From Hippophae tibetana (lineage: Eukaryota; Streptophyta; Magnoliopsida; Rosales; Elaeagnaceae): 64,000 nt of DNA. Made by a program: the position numbers and the translations under genes. The stretch is from assembly GCA_037013495.1 (NCBI GenBank), contig CM072810.1:37539843-37603842 (forward strand), given 5' to 3'. This document shows positions 50,025 through 63,619 of the stretch, in pieces (positions within the stretch are counted from its first letter, which is position 1; the number at the start of each line of letters is the position of its first letter). The notes beneath the pieces were generated by a model. It was not told where the DNA came from. It did no database searches and saw only the letters and a list, made by a program, of their open reading frames with translations.

Positions 50025-53000
50025 CAAAAAAACTAAATCTAGAACTATGCAGCTGAACATAAATTTTGAACTCTATATCATGCAAGAGAATGACACTTTG
50101 AACAAATTCTATGCAGGTTTTTCAATCATTATCAACTACTCGTACAATTTGGATGGACCTATTTGAAAAAAAAAGTAGATTGAGAAAATTGTTGTTAGCC
50201 TACATTATCATTTTCAAGAAAAGGATACCTTGCTTAAATCCATATAGAAGGCCTGTGAACTTGCTGTTAAATGAATCAGTTGGGAAATTATTCGAACTAC
50301 ATTATTTGTTGCTAAGATGATAGCAATCCACTTTCGCGGATGGAAAGAGCTTGACTTTATAGACATCAAGTATAGTGGTACGAGCAAAGCAATTTTGACA
50401 CAATTGTTAGAATTGATGAATCTAATACCAATTAAGAGAATATATCTATACTTTCCCATAGATTTACTAAATTTTGTAGAAAGAATAAACCCGTTTTTAG
50501 GGATTTAAGAAAAAGGTAATCCGAGCCCTAAAATGATTATTTCAATGAATTTATAGTTGTATTTCTTCCACACGACTTCAAACATTTTGGAGACCACTCA
50601 TATAGTCATTTGAGCAAAAAACTAAATCTAGAACTATGGAGCTGAACATAAATTTTGAACTCTATATCATGCAAGAGGATGAAACTATGAACAAATTCTA
50701 TGCAGGTTTTTCAATCAATTTCAACTACCCGTACAATTTGGATGTACCTATTTGGAAAAAACGTAGATTGAGAAAATTGTTGTTAGCCTACATTATCATT
50801 TTCAAGAAAAAGATACCTTGCTTAAATCCATATAGAAGGCCTGTGAACTTGCTGTTAAATGAATCAGTTGGGAAATTATTCGAACTGCATTATTTGTTGC
50901 TAAGATGATAGCAATCCACTTTCGCGGATGGAAAGAGCTTGACTTTATAGACATCAAGTATAGTGGTACGAGCGAATCAATTTTGACACAATTGTTAGAA
51001 TTGATGAATCTAATACCAATGAAGAGAAAATATCTATACTTTCCCATATATTTACTAAATTCGTAGAAAGAATAAACCCGTTTTTAGGGATTTAAGAAAA
51101 AGGTAATCCGAGCTCTAAAATGATTATTTAATGAATTTATAGTTGTATTTCTTCCAAGGAACTTCAAACATTTTGGAGACCACTCATATAGGCATTTGAG
51201 CAAAAAATAAATCTAGAACTGTGCAGCTGAACATAAATTTTGAACTTTATATCATGCAAGAGGATAAAACTTTGAACAAATTCTATGCAGGTTTTTCAAT
51301 TAATTTCAACTACCCGTACAATTTGGATGGACCTATTTGGAAAAAACGTAGATGAGAAAATTGTTGTTAGCCTACATTATCATTTTCAAGAAAAAGATAC
51401 CTTGCTTAAATCCATATAGAAGGCCTGTGAACTTACTGTTAAATGAATCAGTTGGGAAATTATTCGAACTGCATCATTTGTTGCCAAGATGATAGCTATC
51501 CACTTTCGCGGATGGAAAGAGCTTGACTTTATAGACATCAAGTATAGTGGTACAAGCGAAGCAATTTTGACACAATTGTTAGAATTGATGAATCTAATAC
51601 CAATGAAGAGAAAATATCTATACTTTCCCATAGATTTACTAAATTTCTTAGAAAGAATAAACCCGTTTTTAGGGATTTAAAAAAAAGGTAATCCGAGCTC
51701 TAAAATGATTATTTCAATGAATTTATAGTTGTATTTCTTCCAAGCGACTTCAAACATTTTGGAGACCACTCATATAGGCATTTGAGCAAAAAAACTAAAT
51801 CTCGAACTATGCAGCTGAACATAAATTTTGAACTCTATATCATGCAAGAGAATGACACTTTGAACAAATTCTATGCAGGTTTTTCAATCATTATCAACTA
51901 CTCGTACAATTTGGATGGACCTATTTGGAAAAAAAAGTAGATTGAGAAAATAGTTGTTAGCCTACATTATCATTTTCAAGAAAAAGATACCTTGCTTAAA
52001 TCCATTTAGAAGGCCTGTGAACTTGTTGTTAAATGAATCAGTTCGGAAATTATTCGAACTGCATTATTTGTTGCCAAGATGATTGCAATCCACTTTCGTG
52101 GACGGAAAGAGCTTGAGTTTATAGACATCAAGTATAGTTGTACGAGCGAAGCTATTTTGACACAATTGTTAGAAATGATGAATCTAATACGAATGAAGAG
52201 AAAATATCTATACTTTCCCATAGATTTACTAAATTTCGTAGAAAGAATAAACCCGTTTTTAGGGATTTAAAAAAAAGTAATCCGAGCTCTAAAATGATTA
52301 TTTCAATGAATTTATAGTTGTATTTCTTCCAAGCAACTTCAAACATTTTGGAGACCACTCATATAGGCATTTGAGCAAAAAAACTAAACCTAGAACTATG
52401 CAGCTGAACATAAATTTTGAACTCTATATCATGCAGGAGGATGAAACTTTGAACAAATTCTATGCAGGTTTTTCAATCAATTTCAACTACCCGTACAATT
52501 TGGATGGACCTATTTGGAAAAAACGTAGATTGAGAAAATTGTTGTTAACCTACATTATCATTTTCAAGAAAAAGATACCTTGCTTAAATCCATATAGAAG
52601 GCCTGTGAACTTGCTGTTAAATGAATCAGTTGGGAAATTATTCGAACTGCATTATTTGTTGCTAAGATGATAGTAATCCACTTTCGCGGATGGAAAGAGC
52701 TTGACTTTATAGACATCAAGTATAGTGGTACGAGCAAAGCAATTTTGACACAATTGTTAGAATTGATGAATCTAATATCAATTAAGAGAAAATATCTATA
52801 CTTTCCCATATATTTGCTAAATTTCGTAGAAAGAATAAACCCGTTTTTATGGATTTAAGAAAAAGGTAATCCGAGCCCTAAAATGATTATTTCAATGAAT
52901 TTATAGTTGTATTTCTTCCACGCGACTTCAAACATTTTGGAGACCACTCATATAGGCATTTGAGCAAAAAACTAAATCTAGAACTATGCAGCTGAACATA

Positions 53001-54102
53001 AATTTTGAACTCTATATCATGCATGAGGATGAAACTTTGAACAAATTCGATGCAGGTTTTTCAATCAATTTGAACTACCCGTACAATTTGGATGGACCTA
53101 TTTGGAAAAAACATAGATTGAGAAAATTGTTGTTATCCTACATTATCATTTTCAAGAAAAAGATACCTTGCTTAAATCCATATAGAAGGCCTGTGAACTT
53201 ACTGTTAAATGAATCAGTTGGGAAATTATTCGAACTGCATCATTTGTTGCCAAGATGATAGCTATCCACTTTCGCGGATGGAAAGAGCTTGACTTTATAG
53301 ACATCAAGTATAGTGGTACGAGCGAAGCAATTTTGACACAATTGTTAGAATTGATGAATCTAATACCAATGAAGAGAAAATATCTATACTTTCCCATAGA
53401 TTTACTAAATTTCTTAGAAAGAATAAACCTGTTTTTAGGGATTTAAAAAAAAGGTAATCCGAGCTCTAAAATGATTATTTCAATGAATTTATAGTTGTAT
53501 TTCTTCCAAGAAACTTCAAACATTTTGGAGACCACTCATATAGGCATTTGAGCAAAAAAACTAAATCTAGAACTATGCAGCTGAACATAAATTTTGAACT
53601 CTATATCATGCAAGAGAATGACACTTTGAACAAATTCTATGCAGGTTTTTCAATCATTATCAACTACTCGTACAATTTGGATGGACCTATTTGGAAAAAA
53701 CGTAGATTGAGAAAATTGTTGTTAGCATACATTATCATTTTCAAGAAAAAGATACCTTGCTTAAATCCATATAGAAGGCCTATGAACTTGCTGTTAAATG
53801 AATCAGTTGGGAAATTATTCGAACTGCATTATTTGTTGCTAAGATGATAGCAATCCACTTTCGCGGATGGAAAGAGCTTGACTTTATAGACATCAAGTAT
53901 AGTGGTACGAGCAAAGCAATTTTGACACAATTGTTAGAATTGATGAATCTAATACCAATTAAGAGAAAATATCTATACTTTCCCATATATTTGCTAAATT
54001 TCGTAGAAAGAATAAACCCGTTTTTAGGGATTTAAGAAAAAGGTAATCCGAGCCCTAAAATGATTATTTCAATGAATTTATAGTTGTATTTCTTCCACGC
54101 GA
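50025..54102 (+). repeat. Right-hand subfamily block (anchors 50317-53844)
   Basis: Anchors are 50317, 50905, 51489, 52079, 52667, 53255 and 53844. Monomers at 50317, 52667 and 53844 share 'gagcaaagcaatttt', 'aattaagag' and 'ccgagcccta'; those at 51489-52079 repeat the X-Y order. The 51489 anchor follows the shortest interval in the window (584 bp), partly from 'cgtagatgag' and 'attatttaatg' losses. A TCTAGA site is changed to 'tctcgaac' near 51,802. Confidence 0.82.
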
Positions 54103-57100
54103 CTTCAAACATTTTGGAGACCACTCATATAGGCATTTGAGCAAAAAAACTAAATCTAGAACTATGCAGCTGAACATAAAATTTGAACTCTATATCATGC
54201 AAGAGAATGACACTTTGAACAAATTCTATGCAGGTTTTTCAATCATTATCAACTACTCGTACAATTTGGATGGACCTATTTGGAAAAAACGTAGATTGAG
54301 AAAATTGTTGTTAGCCTACATTATCATTTTCAAGAAAAAGATACCTTGCTTAAATCCATATAGAAGGCCTGTGAACTTGCTGTTAAATGAATCAGTTGGG
54401 AAATTATTCGAACTGCATTATTTGTTGCTAAGATGATAGCAATCCACTTTCGCGGATGGAAAGAGCTTGACTTTATAGACATCAAGTATAGTGGTACGAG
54501 CGAATCAATTTTGACACAATTGTTAGAATTGATGAATCTAATACCAATGAATAGAAAATATCTATACTTTCCCATAGATTTACTAAATTCGTAGAAAGAA
54601 TAAACCCGTTTTTAGGGATTTAAGAAAAAGGTAATCCGAGCTCTAAAATAATTATTTCAATGAATTTATAGTTGTATTTCTTCCAAGGAACTTCAAACAT
54701 TTTGGAGACCACTCATATAGGCATTTGAGCAAAAAAACTAAATCTAGAACTATGCAGCTGAACATAAAATTTGAACTCTATATCATGCAAGAGAATGACA
54801 CTTTGAACAAATTCTATGCAGGTTTTTCAATCATTATCAACTACTCGTACAATTTGGATGGACCTATTTGGAAAAAACGTAGATTGAGAAAATTGTTGTT
54901 AGCCTACATTATCATTTTCAAGAAAAAGATACCTTGCTTAAATCCATATAGAAGGCCTGTGAACTTGCTGTTAAATGAATCAGTTGGGAAATTATTCGAA
55001 CTGCATTATTTGTTGCTAAGATGATAGCAATCCACTTTCGCGGATGGAAAGAGCTTGACTTTATAGACATCAAGTATAGTGGTACGAGCGAATCAATTTT
55101 GACACAATTGTTAGAATTGATGAATCTAATACCAATGAAGAGAAAATATCTATACTTTCCCATAGATTTACTAAATTCGTAGAAAGAATAAACCCGTTTT
55201 TAGGGATTTAAAAAAAAGGTAATACGAGCTCTAAAATGATTATTTCAATGAATTTATAGTTGTATTTCTTCCAAGAAACATCAAACATTTTGGAGACCAC
55301 TCATATAGGCATTTGAGCAAAAAATAAATCTAGAACTATGTAGCTGAACATAAATTTTGAACTCTATATCATGCAAGAGGATGAAACTTTGAACAAATTC
55401 TATGCAGGTTTTTCAATCAATTTCAACTACCCGTACAATTTGGATGGACCTATTTGGAAAAAACGTAGATTGAGAAAATTGTTGTTAGCCTACATTATCA
55501 TTTTCAAGAAAAAGATACCTTGCTTAAATCCATATAGAAGGCCTGTGAACTTGCTGTTAAATGAATCAGTTGGGAAATTATTCGAACTCCATTATTTGTT
55601 GCTAAGATGATAGCAATCCACTTTCGCGGATGGAAAGAGCTTGACTTTATAGACATCAAGTATAGTGGTACGAGCGAATCAATTTTGACACAATTGTTAG
55701 AATTGATGAATCTAATACCAATGAAGAGAAAATATCTATACTTTCCCATAGATTTACTAAATTCGTAGAAAGAATAAACCCATTTTTAGGGATTTAAGAA
55801 AAAGGTAATCCGAGCTCTAAAATGATTATTTCAATGAATTTATAGTTGTATTTCTTCCAAGGAACTTCAAACATTTTGGAGACCACTCATATAGGCATTT
55901 GAGCAAAAAATAAATCTAGAACTGTGCAGCTGAACATAAATTTTGAACTCTATATCATGCAAGAGGATAAAACTTTGAACAAATTCTATGCAGGTTTTTC
56001 AATCAATTTCAACTACCCGTACAATTTGGATGGACCTATTTGGAAAAAACGTAGATTGAGAAAATTGTTGTTAGCCTACATTATCATTTTCAAGAAAAAG
56101 ATACCTTGCTTAAATCCATATAGAAGGCCTGTGAACTTACTGTTAAATGAATCAGTTGGGAAATTATTCGAACTGCATCATTTGTTGCCAAGATGATAGC
56201 TATCCACTTTCGCGGATGGAAAGAGCTTGACTTTATAGACATCAAGTATAGTGGTACGAGCGAAGCAATTTTGACACAATTGTTAGAATTGATGAATCTA
56301 ATACCAATGAAGAGAAAATATCTATACTTTCCCATAGATTTACTAAATTTCTTAGAAAGGAGAAACCCGTTTTTAGGGATTTAAAAAAAAGGTAATCCGA
56401 GCTCTAAAATGATTATTTCAATGAATTTATAGTTGTATTTCTTCCAAGCGACTTCAAACATTTTGGAGACCACTCATATAGGCATTTGAGCAAAAAAACT
56501 AAATCTAGAACTATGCAGCTGAACATAAATTTTGAACTCTATATCATGCAAGAGAATGACACTTTGAACAAATTCTATGCAGGTTTTTCAATCATTATCG
56601 ACTACTCGTACAATTTGGATGGACCTATTTGGAAAAAAAAGTAGATTGAGAAAATAGTTGTTAGCCTACATTATCATTTTCAAGAAAAAGATACCTTGCT
56701 TAAATCCATATAGAAGGCATGTGAACTTGTTGTTAAATGAATCAGTTCGAAAATTATTCGAACTGCATTATTTGTTGCCAAGATGATAGCAATCCACTTT
56801 CGTGGACGGAAAGAGCTTTACTTTATAGACATCAAGTATAGTTGTACGAGGGAAGCTATTTTGACACAATTCTTAGAAATGATGAATCTAATACGAATGA
56901 AGAGAAAATATCTATGCTTTTCCATAGATTTACTAAATTTCGTAGAAAGAATAAACCCGTTTTTAGGGATTTAAAAAAAAGTAATCCGAGCTCTAAAATG
57001 ATTATTTCAATGAATTTATAGTTGTATTTCTTCCAAGCGACTTCAAACATTTCGGAGACCACTCATATAGGCATTTGAGCAAAAAAACTAAAACTAGAAC

Positions 57101-58323
57101 TATGCAGCTGAACATAAATTTTGAACTCTATATCATGCAAGAGAATGACACTTTGAACAAATTCTATGCAGGTTTTTCAATCATTATCAACTACTCGTAC
57201 ATTTTGGATGGACCTATTTGTTAAAAAAGTAGATTGAGAAAATGGTTGTTAGCCTACATTATCATTTCCAAGAAAAAGATACCTTGCTTAAATCCATATA
57301 GAAGGGCTGTGAACTTACTGTTAAATGAATTAGTTGGGAAATTATTCGAACTGCATTATTTGTTACCAAGATGATAGCAATCCAGTTTCGTGGACGGAAA
57401 GAGCTTGACTTTATAGACATCAAGTATAGTGGTACGAGCGAAGAAATTTTGACACAATTGTTAGAATTGATGAATCTAATACCAATGAAGAGAAAATATC
57501 TATACTTTCCCATAGATTTACTAAATTTCGTAGAAAGAATAAACCCGTTTTTAGGGATTTAAGAAAAAGGTAATCCGAGCTCTAAAATGATTGTTTCAAT
57601 GAATTTATAGTTGTATTTCTTCCAAGCGACTTCAAACATTTTGGAGACCACTCATATAGGCATTTGAGCAAAAAAAACTAAATCTAGAACTATGCAGCTG
57701 AACATAAATTTTGAACTCTATATCATGCAAGAGGATGAAACTTTGAACAAATTCTATGCAGGTTTTTCAATCATTATCAACTACTCGTACAATTTGGATG
57801 GACCTATTTGGAAAAAATGTAGATTGAGAAAATTGTTGTTAGCCTACATTATCATTTTCAAGAAAAAGATACCTTGCTTAAATCCATATAGAAGGCCTGT
57901 GAACTTGCTGTTAAATGAATCAGTTGGGAAATTATTCGCACTGCATTATTTGTTGCTAAGATGATAGCAATCCACTTTCGCGGATGCAAAGAGCTTGACT
58001 TTATAGACATCAAGTATAGTGGTACGAGCGAAGCAATTTTGACACAATTGTTAGAATTGATGAATCTAATACCAATGAAGAGAAAATATCTATACTTTCC
58101 CATAGATTTACTAAATTTCGTAGAAAGAATAAACCCGTTTTTAGGGATTTAAGAAAAAGGTAATCCGAGCTCTAAAATGATTGTTTCAATGAATTTATAG
58201 TTGTATTTCTTCCAAGCGACTTCAAACAGTTTGGAGACCACTCATATAGGCATTTGAGCAAAAAAAACTAAATCTAGAACTATGCAGCTGAACATAAATT
58301 TTGAACTCTATATCATGCAAGAG
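54103..58323 (+). repeat. Higher-order block, copy 1 (period 5,296 bp)
   Basis: Anchors are 54433, 55021, 55607, 56193, 56783, 57371 and 57961; all have partners at exactly +5,296. Its first two monomers are themselves near-identical neighbours (shift 588 bp, both with 'cataaaatttg'). The block includes the X-Y module at 56193-56783 and two 'aagggctgtg' / 'gatgcaaagag' monomers. Left and right limits are set by loss of identity ('cacgcgac' against 'caagaaac'; 'gagaatgac' against 'gaggatgaa'). Confidence 0.95.
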
Positions 58324-59398
58324 AATGACACTTTGAACAAATTCTATGCAGGTTTTTCAATCATTATCGACTACTCGTACAATTTGGATGGACCTATTTG
58401 GAAAAAAAAGTAGATTGAGAAAATAGTTGTTAGCCTACATTATCATTTTCAAGAAAAAGATACCTTGCTTAAATCCATATAGAAGGCCTGTGAACTTGCT
58501 GTTTAATGAATCAGTTGGGAAATTATTCGCACTGCATTATTTGTTGCTAAGATGATAGCAATCCACTTTCGCGGATGCAAAGAGCTTGACTTTATAGACA
58601 TCAAGTATAGTGGTACGAGCGAAGCAATTTTGACACAATTGTTAGAATTGATGAATCTAATACGAATGAAGAGAAAATATCTATGCTTTTCCATAGATTT
58701 ACTAAATTTCGTAGAAAGAATAAACCCGTTTTTAGGGATTTAAAAAAAAGTAATCCGAGCTCTAAAATGATTATTTCAATGAATTTATAGTTGTATTTCT
58801 TCCAAGCGACTTCAAACATTTCGGAGACCACTCATATAGGCATTTGAGCAAAAAAACTAAAACTAGAACTATGCAGCTGAACATAAATTTTGAACTCTAT
58901 ATCATGCAAGAGAATGACACTTTGAACAAATTCTATGCAGGTTTTTCAATCATTATCAACTACTCGTACATTTTGGATGGACCTATTTGTTAAAAAAGTA
59001 GATTGAGAAAATGGTTGTTAGCCTACATTATCATTTCCAAGAAAAAGATACCTTGCTTAAATCCATATAGAAGGGCTGTGAACTTACTGTTAAATGAATT
59101 AGTTGGGAAATTATTCGAACTGCATTATTTGTTACCAAGATGATAGCAATCCACTTTCGCGGATGGAAAGAGCTTGACTTTATAGACATCAAGTATAGTG
59201 GTACGAGTGGGGCAATTTTGACACAATTGTTAGAATTGATGAATTTAATACCAATGAAGAGAAAATATCTATACTTTCCCATAGATTTACTAAATTTCTT
59301 AGAAAGAATAAACCTGTTTTTAGGGATTTAAAAAAAAGGTAATCCGAGCTCTAAAATGATTATTTCAATGAATTTATAGTTGTATTTCTTCCAAGAAA
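58324..59398 (+). repeat. Two mosaic monomers between the 5,296-bp copies
   Basis: Anchors are 58552 and 59140. The first starts like the monomer ending near 56,700 ('attatcgactactcg', 'aaaatagttg'), changes to the type at 57961 ('ttcgcactgc', 'gatgcaaagag'), then returns to the first type ('aatacgaatgaag', 'atgcttttcc'). The second starts like the monomer at 57.1-57.4 kb ('attttggatgg', 'atttgttaaaaaag', 'aagggctgtg', 'ttaccaagatg') and changes near the landmark to the type at 53255 ('cgcggatgg', 'aacctgtttt'). Both are best explained by exchange or conversion between nearby monomers. Confidence 0.8.
59140..59331 (+). other. Recurrent plus-strand open frame B, example (63 codons); not called a gene
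   Basis: Representative of a 63-codon frame that begins at the landmark ATG and ends at the TAA in the A-tract after 'gggatt'. Most monomers keep it at the same length, with few amino-acid changes, but this follows from the overall similarity of the monomers. The usual ending, 'NFLERINPFLGI', is a low-complexity hydrophobic tail without a known motif. A few monomers extend it to 71 or 79 codons. I recognise no family. Confidence 0.3.
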
Positions 59399-62300
59399 CT
59401 TCAAACATTTTGGAGACCACTCATATAGGCATTTGAGCAAAAAAACTAAATCTAGAACTATGCAGCTGAACATCAAATTTGAACTCTATATCATGCAAGA
59501 GAATGACACTTTGAACAAATTCTATGCAGGTTTTTCAATCATTATCAACTACTCGTACAATTTGGATGGACCTATTTGGAAAAAACGTAGATTGAGAAAA
59601 TTGTTGTTAGCCTACATTATCATTTTCAAGAAAAAGATACCTTGCTTAAATCCATATAGAAGGCCTGTGAACTTGCTGTTAAATGAATCAGTTGGGAAAT
59701 TATTCGAACTGCATTATTTGTTGCTAAGATGATAGCAATCCAGTTTCGCGGATGGAAAGAGCTTGACTTTATAGACATCAAGTATAGTGGTACGAGCGAA
59801 TCAATTTTGACACAATTGTTAGAATTGATGAATCTAATACCAATGAAGAGAAAATATCTATACTTTCCCATAGATTTACTAAATTCGTAGAAAGAATAAA
59901 CCCGTTTTTAGGGATTTAAGAAAAAGGTAATCCGAGCTCTAAAATAATTATTTCAATGAATTTATAGTTGTATTTCTTCCAAGGAACTTCAAACATTTTG
60001 GAGACCACTCATATAGGCATTTGAGCAAAAAAACTAAATCTAGAACTATGCAGCTGAACATAAAATTTGAACTCTATATCATGCAAGAGAATGACACTTT
60101 GAACAAATTCTATGCAGGTTTTTCAATCATTATCAACTACTCGTACAATTTGGATGGACCTATTTGGAAAAAACGTAGATTGAGAAAATTGTTGTTAGCC
60201 TACATTATCATTTTCAAGAAAAAGATACCTTGCTTAAATCCATATAGAAGGCCTGTGAACTTGCTGTTAAATGAATCAGTTGGGAAATTATTCGAACTGC
60301 ATTATTTGTTGCTAAGATGATAGCAATCCACTTTCGCGGATGGAAAGAGCTTGACTTTATAGACATCAAGTATAGTGGTACGAGCGAATCAATTTTGACA
60401 CAATTGTTAGAATTGATGAATCTAATACCAATGAAGAGAAAATATCTATACTTTCCCATAGATTTACTAAATTCGTAGAAAGAATAAACCCGTTTTTAGG
60501 GATTTAAAAAAAAGGTAATACGAGCTCTAAAATGATTATTTCAATGAATTTATAGTTGTATTTCTTCCAAGAAACATCAAACATTTTGGAGACCACTCAT
60601 ATAGGCATTTGAGCAAAAAATAAATCTAGAACTATGTAGCTGAACATAAATTTTGAACTCTATATCATGCAAGAGGATGAAACTTTGAACAAATTCTATG
60701 CAGGTTTTTCAATCAATTTCAACTACCCGTACAATTTGGATGGACCTATTTGGAAAAAACGTAGATTGAGAAAATTGTTGTTAGCCTACATTATCATTTT
60801 CAAGAAAAAGATACCTTGCTTAAATCCATATAGAAGGCCTGTGAACTTGCTGTTAAATGAATCAGTTGGGAAATTATTCGAACTCCATTATTTGTTGCTA
60901 AGATGATAGCAATCCACTTTCGCGGATGGAAAGAGCTTGACTTTATAGACATCAAGTATAGTGGTACGAGCGAATCAATTTTGACACAATTGTTAGAATT
61001 GATGAATCTAATACCAATGAAGAGAAAATATCTATACTTTCCCATAGATTTACTAAATTCGTAGAAAGAATAAACCCATTTTTAGGGATTTAAGAAAAAG
61101 GTAATCCGAGCTCTAAAATGATTATTTCAATGAATTTATAGTTGTATTTCTTCCAAGGAACTTCAAACATTTTGGAGACCACTCATATAGGCATTTGAGC
61201 AAAAAATAAATCTAGAACTGTGCAGCTGAACATAAATTTTGAACTCTATATCATGCAAGAGGATAAAACTTTGAACAAATTCTATGCAGGTTTTTCAATC
61301 AATTTCAACTACCCGTACAATTTGGATGGACCTATTTGGAAAAAACGTAGATTGAGAAAATTGTTGTTAGCCTACATTATCATTTTCAAGAAAAAGATAC
61401 CTTGCTTAAATCCATATAGAAGGCCTGTGAACTTACTGTTAAATGAATCAGTTGGGAAATTATTCGAACTGCATCATTTGTTGCCAAGATGATAGCTATC
61501 CACTTTCGCGGATGGAAAGAGCTTGACTTTATAGACATCAAGTATAGTGGTACGAGCGAAGCAATTTTGACACAATTGTTAGAATTGATGAATCTAATAC
61601 CAATGAAGAGAAAATATCTATACTTTCCCATAGATTTACTAAATTTCTTAGAAAGAATAAACCCGTTTTTAGGGATTTAAAAAAAAGGTAATCCGAGCTC
61701 TAAAATGATTATTTCAATGAATTTATAGTTGTATTTCTTCCAAGCGACTTCAAACATTTTGGAGACCACTCATATAGGCATTTGAGCAAAAAAACTAAAT
61801 CTAGAACTATGCAGCTGAACATAAATTTTGAACTCTATATCATGCAAGAGAATGACACTTTGAACAAATTCTATGCAGGTTTTTCAATCATTATCGACTA
61901 CTCGTACAATTTGGATGGACCTATTTGGAAAAAAAAGTAGATTGAGAAAATAGTTGTTAGCCTACATTATCATTTTCAAGAAAAAGATACCTTGCTTAAA
62001 TCCATATAGAAGGCATGTGAACTTGTTGTTAAATGAATCAGTTCGAAAATTATTCGAACTGCATTATTTGTTGCCAAGATGATAGCAATCCACTTTCGTG
62101 GACGGAAAGAGCTTTACTTTATAGACATCAAGTATAGTTGTACGAGGGAAGCTATTTTGACACAATTCTTAGAAATGATGAATCTAATACGAATGAAGAG
62201 AAAATATCTATGCTTTTCCATAGATTTACTAAATTTCGTAGAAAGAATAAACCCGTTTTTAGGGATTTAAAAAAAAGTAATCCGAGCTCTAAAATGATTA

Positions 62301-63619
62301 TTTCAATGAATTTATAGTTGTATTTCTTCCAAGCGACTTCAAACATTTCGGAGACCACTCATATAGGCATTTGAGCAAAAAAACTAAAACTAGAACTATG
62401 CAGCTGAACATAAATTTTGAACTCTATATCATGCAAGAGAATGACACTTTGAACAAATTCTATGCAGGTTTTTCAATCATTATCAACTACTCGTACATTT
62501 TGGATGGACCTATTTGTTAAAAAAGTAGATTGAGAAAATGGTTGTTAGCCTACATTATCATTTCCAAGAAAAAGATACCTTGCTTAAATCCATATAGAAG
62601 GGCTGTGAACTTACTGTTAAATGAATTAGTTGGGAAATTATTCGAACTGCATTATTTGTTACCAAGATGATAGCAATCCAGTTTCGTGGACGGAAAGAGC
62701 TTGACTTTATAGACATCAAGTATAGTGGTACGAGCGAAGAAATTTTGACACAATTGTTAGAATTGATGAATCTAATACCAATGAAGAGAAAATATCTATA
62801 CTTTCCCATAGATTTACTAAATTTCGTAGAAAGAATAAACCCGTTTTTAGGGATTTAAGAAAAAGGTAATCCGAGCTCTAAAATGATTGTTTCAATGAAT
62901 TTATAGTTGTATTTCTTCCAAGCGACTTCAAACATTTTGGAGACCACTCATATAGGCATTTGAGCAAAAAAAACTAAATCTAGAACTATGCAGCTGAACA
63001 TAAATTTTGAACTCTATATCATGCAAGAGGATGAAACTTTGAACAAATTCTATGCAGGTTTTTCAATCATTATCAACTACTCGTACAATTTGGATGGACC
63101 TATTTGGAAAAAATGTAGATTGAGAAAATTGTTGTTAGCCTACATTATCATTTTCAAGAAAAAGATACCTTGCTTAAATCCATATAGAAGGCCTGTGAAC
63201 TTGCTGTTAAATGAATCAGTTGGGAAATTATTCGCACTGCATTATTTGTTGCTAAGATGATAGCAATCCACTTTCGCGGATGCAAAGAGCTTGACTTTAT
63301 AGACATCAAGTATAGTGGTACGAGCGAAGCAATTTTGACACAATTGTTAGAATTGATGAATCTAATACCAATGAAGAGAAAATATCTATACTTTCCCATA
63401 GATTTACTAAATTTCGTAGAAAGAATAAACCCGTTTTTAGGGATTTAAGAAAAAGGTAATCCGAGCTCTAAAATGATTGTTTCAATGAATTTATAGTTGT
63501 ATTTCTTCCAAGCGACTTCAAACAGTTTGGAGACCACTCATATAGGCATTTGAGCAAAAAAAACTAAATCTAGAACTATGCAGCTGAACATAAATTTTGA
63601 ACTCTATATCATGCAAGAG
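59399..63619 (+). repeat. Higher-order block, copy 2 (period 5,296 bp)
   Basis: Anchors are 59729, 60317, 60903, 61489, 62079, 62667 and 63257. Compared with copy 1 over about 4.2 kb I saw five single-base differences: 54178/59474, 54447/59743, 54552/59848, 56360/61656 and 56362/61658. That is about 99.9% identity, so this is one of the youngest large events in the window. It is followed by a partial monomer (63,620-64,000, anchor 63847) that mixes the 57961-type 5' half with a 'gcgaatcaatt' 3' half. Confidence 0.95.
59433..59732 (+). other. Recurrent plus-strand open frame A, example (99 codons); not called a gene
   Basis: Representative of an open frame of 69, 90 or 99 codons that recurs in many monomers, mostly those with 'tttggaaaaaacgtag' (2856, 47080, 52371, 53548, 54137, 54725, 60021). 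The predicted peptide is rich in Lys, Ile and Asn, with one short hydrophobic run (LLLAYIIIF, about residues 56-64) between basic residues; I recognise no domain. It ends in a TGA that overlaps the ATG of frame B by four bases (ATGA). Its length changes with A-run length from monomer to monomer, which argues against selection for a protein. No promoter or splice signal is evident. Confidence 0.3.

Noticed and set aside
8599-63619. Near-identical higher-order copies as pure assembly artefacts
   Set aside because: Not excluded, but copies carry distinguishing bases and different flanks, and several periods are nested, which is what unequal exchange produces. Spanning reads would settle it.
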